Positions 41,217 to 42,357 of a stretch of DNA of 42,357 bases are shown here, in pieces. Both the position numbers and the translations under genes were made by a program. The notes under the pieces were generated by a model. The model had not been told where the DNA came from. It was given only the letters and a program-made list of their open reading frames with translations, and ran no database searches. This DNA comes from Actinomycetota bacterium (GTDB lineage: Bacteria > Actinomycetota > Actinomycetes > Actinomycetales > Kineosporiaceae), in the NCBI GenBank assembly GCA_030837345.1, contig JAUPKQ010000017.1:1-42357 (forward strand). Direction: 5' to 3'. Every line of letters starts with the position of its first letter. The stretch's first letter is position 1.

Positions 41217-41242
41217 CCTGCACCGCCAGCTGACCTTCACCG
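41192..41242 (+). repeat. 17-bp tandem repeat, three copies, over the expansin stop codon
   Basis: CCAGCTGACCTGCACCG at 41192-41208 and 41209-41225, then a copy with one change at 41226-41242. The stop TGA (41214-41216) is in copy 2. As 17 is not a multiple of 3, each copy shifts the frame, yet every copy carries a TGA. Confidence 0.9.
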
Positions 41243-41256
41243 GGTGTCGCTCGGCT

Positions 41257-41293
41257 CGGTGTCCGTCCCGTTCCACGGACGGGACGGACACCG
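41257..41293 (+). terminator. Terminator of the expansin gene
   Basis: Perfect 14-bp arms, CGGTGTCCGTCCCG and CGGGACGGACACCG, around a 9-nt loop, 40 nt after the stop. Confidence 0.88.
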
Positions 41294-41362
41294 TCAGGCC
41301 GTCATCACGATGACCTCTTTCCCCTTCGGTTTCAGGAAAGATCAGTGCCACGATCGCCCGGG

Positions 41363-41374
41363 TACCCTGGCGCC
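41363..41374 (+). promoter_or_regulatory. -10 element ahead of the LacI remnant
   Basis: TACCCT (41363-41368) ends 6 nt before the GTG at 41375, the same leaderless layout as several intact genes in the window. Confidence 0.4.
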
Positions 41375-41473
41375 GTGCCGGTACGCCTGGCGGATGTCGC
41401 GGCTTCGGCTCTTCCCGCTTCTCCGGCAACGATCAGTCGCTGCCCGCCAGCGCGAAGGGGACGCGCGAGCTGA
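41375..41473 (+). pseudogene. Remnant of a LacI-family regulator (helix-turn-helix only)
   Basis: The 32-codon frame from the GTG at 41375 reads PVRLADVAASALPASPATIS near its start, closely matching the N-terminal helix-turn-helix of LacI regulators (xxLxDVAxxAGVSxxTVSR), but with one residue too many in the turn. It then runs into unrelated sequence and a stop at 41471. No downstream frame resembles the rest of a LacI protein, so most of the gene is gone. LacI proteins often control cellulose-use genes in actinomycetes, which fits the CBM2 neighbours. The match is short, so chance cannot be excluded. Confidence 0.42.
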
Positions 41474-41643
41474 TGCGATGGTGCCGGATAGTGCTGGGTA
41501 GCGTGATCTCGTCGCGCTGTGAGCTTGAAGAAGTGGGCTGTGAAGCGGGGTGTGTCGTGGGCGACGGCCCCTGCCCGGTATCGGTCTCCGCTCGGTGTCT
41601 ACTCGGTGTTGGTGTCCGATCCCCCGCTGGGAGCGCCCTACCT

Positions 41644-41783
41644 GAATCGGGTACCGGGTATCCGACCTGCTGGTCTGGCCGAGCGTGCTCAACGTGTGCA
41701 ATGACCGTCGCGATCGCGACAGCGGATGCACACATTGACCGCCCCTGGAGGGAATGGCGGGTTGGATACCCGGTAATCGGTTC
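41644..41783. repeat. 140-bp imperfect palindrome centred at 41713.5
   Basis: Three nested inverted repeats share one axis: outer TACCGGGTATCC (41652-41663) with GGATACCCGGTA (41764-41775), middle TGTGCA (41695-41700) with TGCACA (41727-41732), and core GTCGCGATCGCGAC (41707-41720). By my count 48 of 70 mirror positions match over the full length. It may be a dual operator, a cruciform-forming site or the relic of a small mobile element. Confidence 0.7.
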
Positions 41784-41855
41784 AGGTGGGACGCTCCCGG
41801 CGGGGGGATGGACGGCGCTCGGCTCGTGGGCCCCTGCTCGGTCCTGTCGGGCGGC

Positions 41856-42357
41856 TCACGTCGCCGAGCACGACAGAGCCGGGACGCCGGAGGCGCTACC
41901 GGTGCCCATCAGGCCGAACGAGGCCGAGGCACCGGCGGCGAGCGCGCCGTTCCAGGCGAGGTTCGAGGCCGTCACCGTGTCGCCGGACGTCGTCAGGGTC
42001 GCGTTCCAGGACTGGGCGACGCTCTGGTTCGCCGGGAGCGTCCAGCTCACCGCCCAGCCGGTGACCGCGCTCTTCCCGGCGGTGACTGTCACCGTCGCCT
42101 GGAACCCGTCTGACCACTCGTTGACCACCGTGAAGGTGGCGGAGCAGCCCCGGGAGGCCGGGGTGACGGTCGGTGTGGCCGTCGGGGTGCCGCTGGGGGT
42201 CGTCGTCGGGGTGACGATTCCGGACTTGGCGGCCATACGCGCGGAGTGCTCCCGGAAGACCGCGAGCTGGGGTGCTCCTTTGAAGGTGTCGAACCCGGCG
42301 TTCGAGCCGCTGCCGTCCTTGTACCACCAGAAGGCGCTGCCGTCGCCGCCCGCTGCC
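41856..42357 (-). CDS. C-terminal part of a secreted enzyme ending in CBM2 (cut by window edge)
   Basis: The reading frame is open from the right edge (42357) to the stop at 41856; the start lies outside. The visible N-terminal part (SAFWWYKDGSGSNAGFDTFK, then APQLAVFREHSARMA) looks like the end of a catalytic domain, probably a glycoside hydrolase, which I cannot assign to a family. A Thr/Pro linker (VTPTTTPSGTPTATPTVTP) leads to a CBM2 module of about 95 residues (CSATFTVVNEWSDGFQ, WNATL, WNGAL, FGLMGTG, C). It faces the expansin gene tail to tail, and both carry the same binding module, suggesting joint action on cellulose. Confidence 0.82.
   Translation of the reverse strand, partial: AAGGDGSAFWWYKDGSGSNAGFDTFKGAPQLAVFREHSARMAAKSGIVTPTTTPSGTPTATPTVTPASRGCSATFTVVNEWSDGFQATVTVTAGKSAVTGWAVSWTLPANQSVAQSWNATLTTSGDTVTASNLAWNGALAAGASASFGLMGTGSASGVPALSCSAT

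Larger units (their letters stand above)
41217..41855. other. 639-bp gap between two CBM2 genes
   Basis: Holds the end of the 17-bp repeat, a strong terminator (41257-41293), a LacI-type helix-turn-helix remnant with its own -10 element (41363-41473), and a 140-bp imperfect palindrome (41644-41783). No intact gene is seen; short open frames on both strands lack a ribosome-binding site and domain features. Confidence 0.6.

Noticed and set aside
41244-41501. 85-codon plus-strand frame in the gap between the CBM2 genes
   Set aside because: Starts at the terminator, has no ribosome-binding site, and overlaps the LacI-like remnant in another frame.

Overview
The window is a high-GC (roughly 70%) chromosomal segment of an actinomycete. 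Support for this comes from pervasive GTG starts, 4-bp GTGA gene overlaps, many apparently leaderless genes, a CIRCE-controlled FmdB-type protein, and a gene order also known from mycobacteria and streptomycetes (fmdB, 5-formyltetrahydrofolate cyclo-ligase, galU, glp/moeA, rimJ-like acetyltransferase, sepX). Species cannot be named. Secreted plant-polymer proteins with family 2 carbohydrate-binding modules suggest a free-living, soil or plant-litter lifestyle. No phage, insertion sequence, CRISPR or rRNA was seen.

Layout. 1-3105 (minus): an ECF sigma factor, its zinc-binding membrane anti-sigma factor and a two-gene ABC exporter form one overlapping operon. 3374-6840 (plus): a GT2-GtrA lipid-linked sugar transferase and a GT39-type membrane glycosyltransferase are coupled, resembling the ykcC/ykcB pair. 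7045-9131: an unknown helical protein, then a secreted metzincin protease. 9307-14117: a 1526-residue helicase/Vsr-nuclease-like protein whose key catalytic motifs are eroded, coupled to a tiny conserved-looking partner. 14201-18555 (minus): mscL, a SAF-domain protein, mtnP, the FmdB/Ruc-like redox chaperone candidate under two abutting CIRCE operators, and a CPA1 antiporter. 18682-24147: penicillin-acylase-family hydrolase, cyclo-ligase, and a membrane diguanylate cyclase.

24188-31105: galU, glp, moaC and a MogA/MoaB protein, then a soluble Aer-like PAS receptor set into an unusually AT-rich regulatory region, an acetyltransferase preceded by a possible leader ORF, the divisome protein SepX/GlpR, and tRNA-Ala(CGC) with a perfect 17-bp terminator stem. 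The neighbourhood contains both halves of the Glp-SepX/GlpR cell-division pair. 31482-39651 looks like a surface-polysaccharide locus: a GT2 glycosyltransferase, a Wzx-type flippase translationally coupled to a striking three-domain protein (nucleotidyltransferase-like, NDP-kinase-like and protein-kinase-like), a secreted metallophosphatase with a Lys/Ala repeat tail, and a nucleotide-sugar dehydrogenase. 39828-42357: an expansin-CBM2 protein faces the C-terminal end of another CBM2 enzyme across a 639-bp gap. That gap holds a LacI-type helix-turn-helix remnant and a 140-bp imperfect palindrome.

The items I consider most worth pursuing are the three-domain kinase fusion coupled to a flippase, the catalytically eroded helicase-nuclease with its coupled small protein, the back-to-back CIRCE elements, and the giant palindrome.
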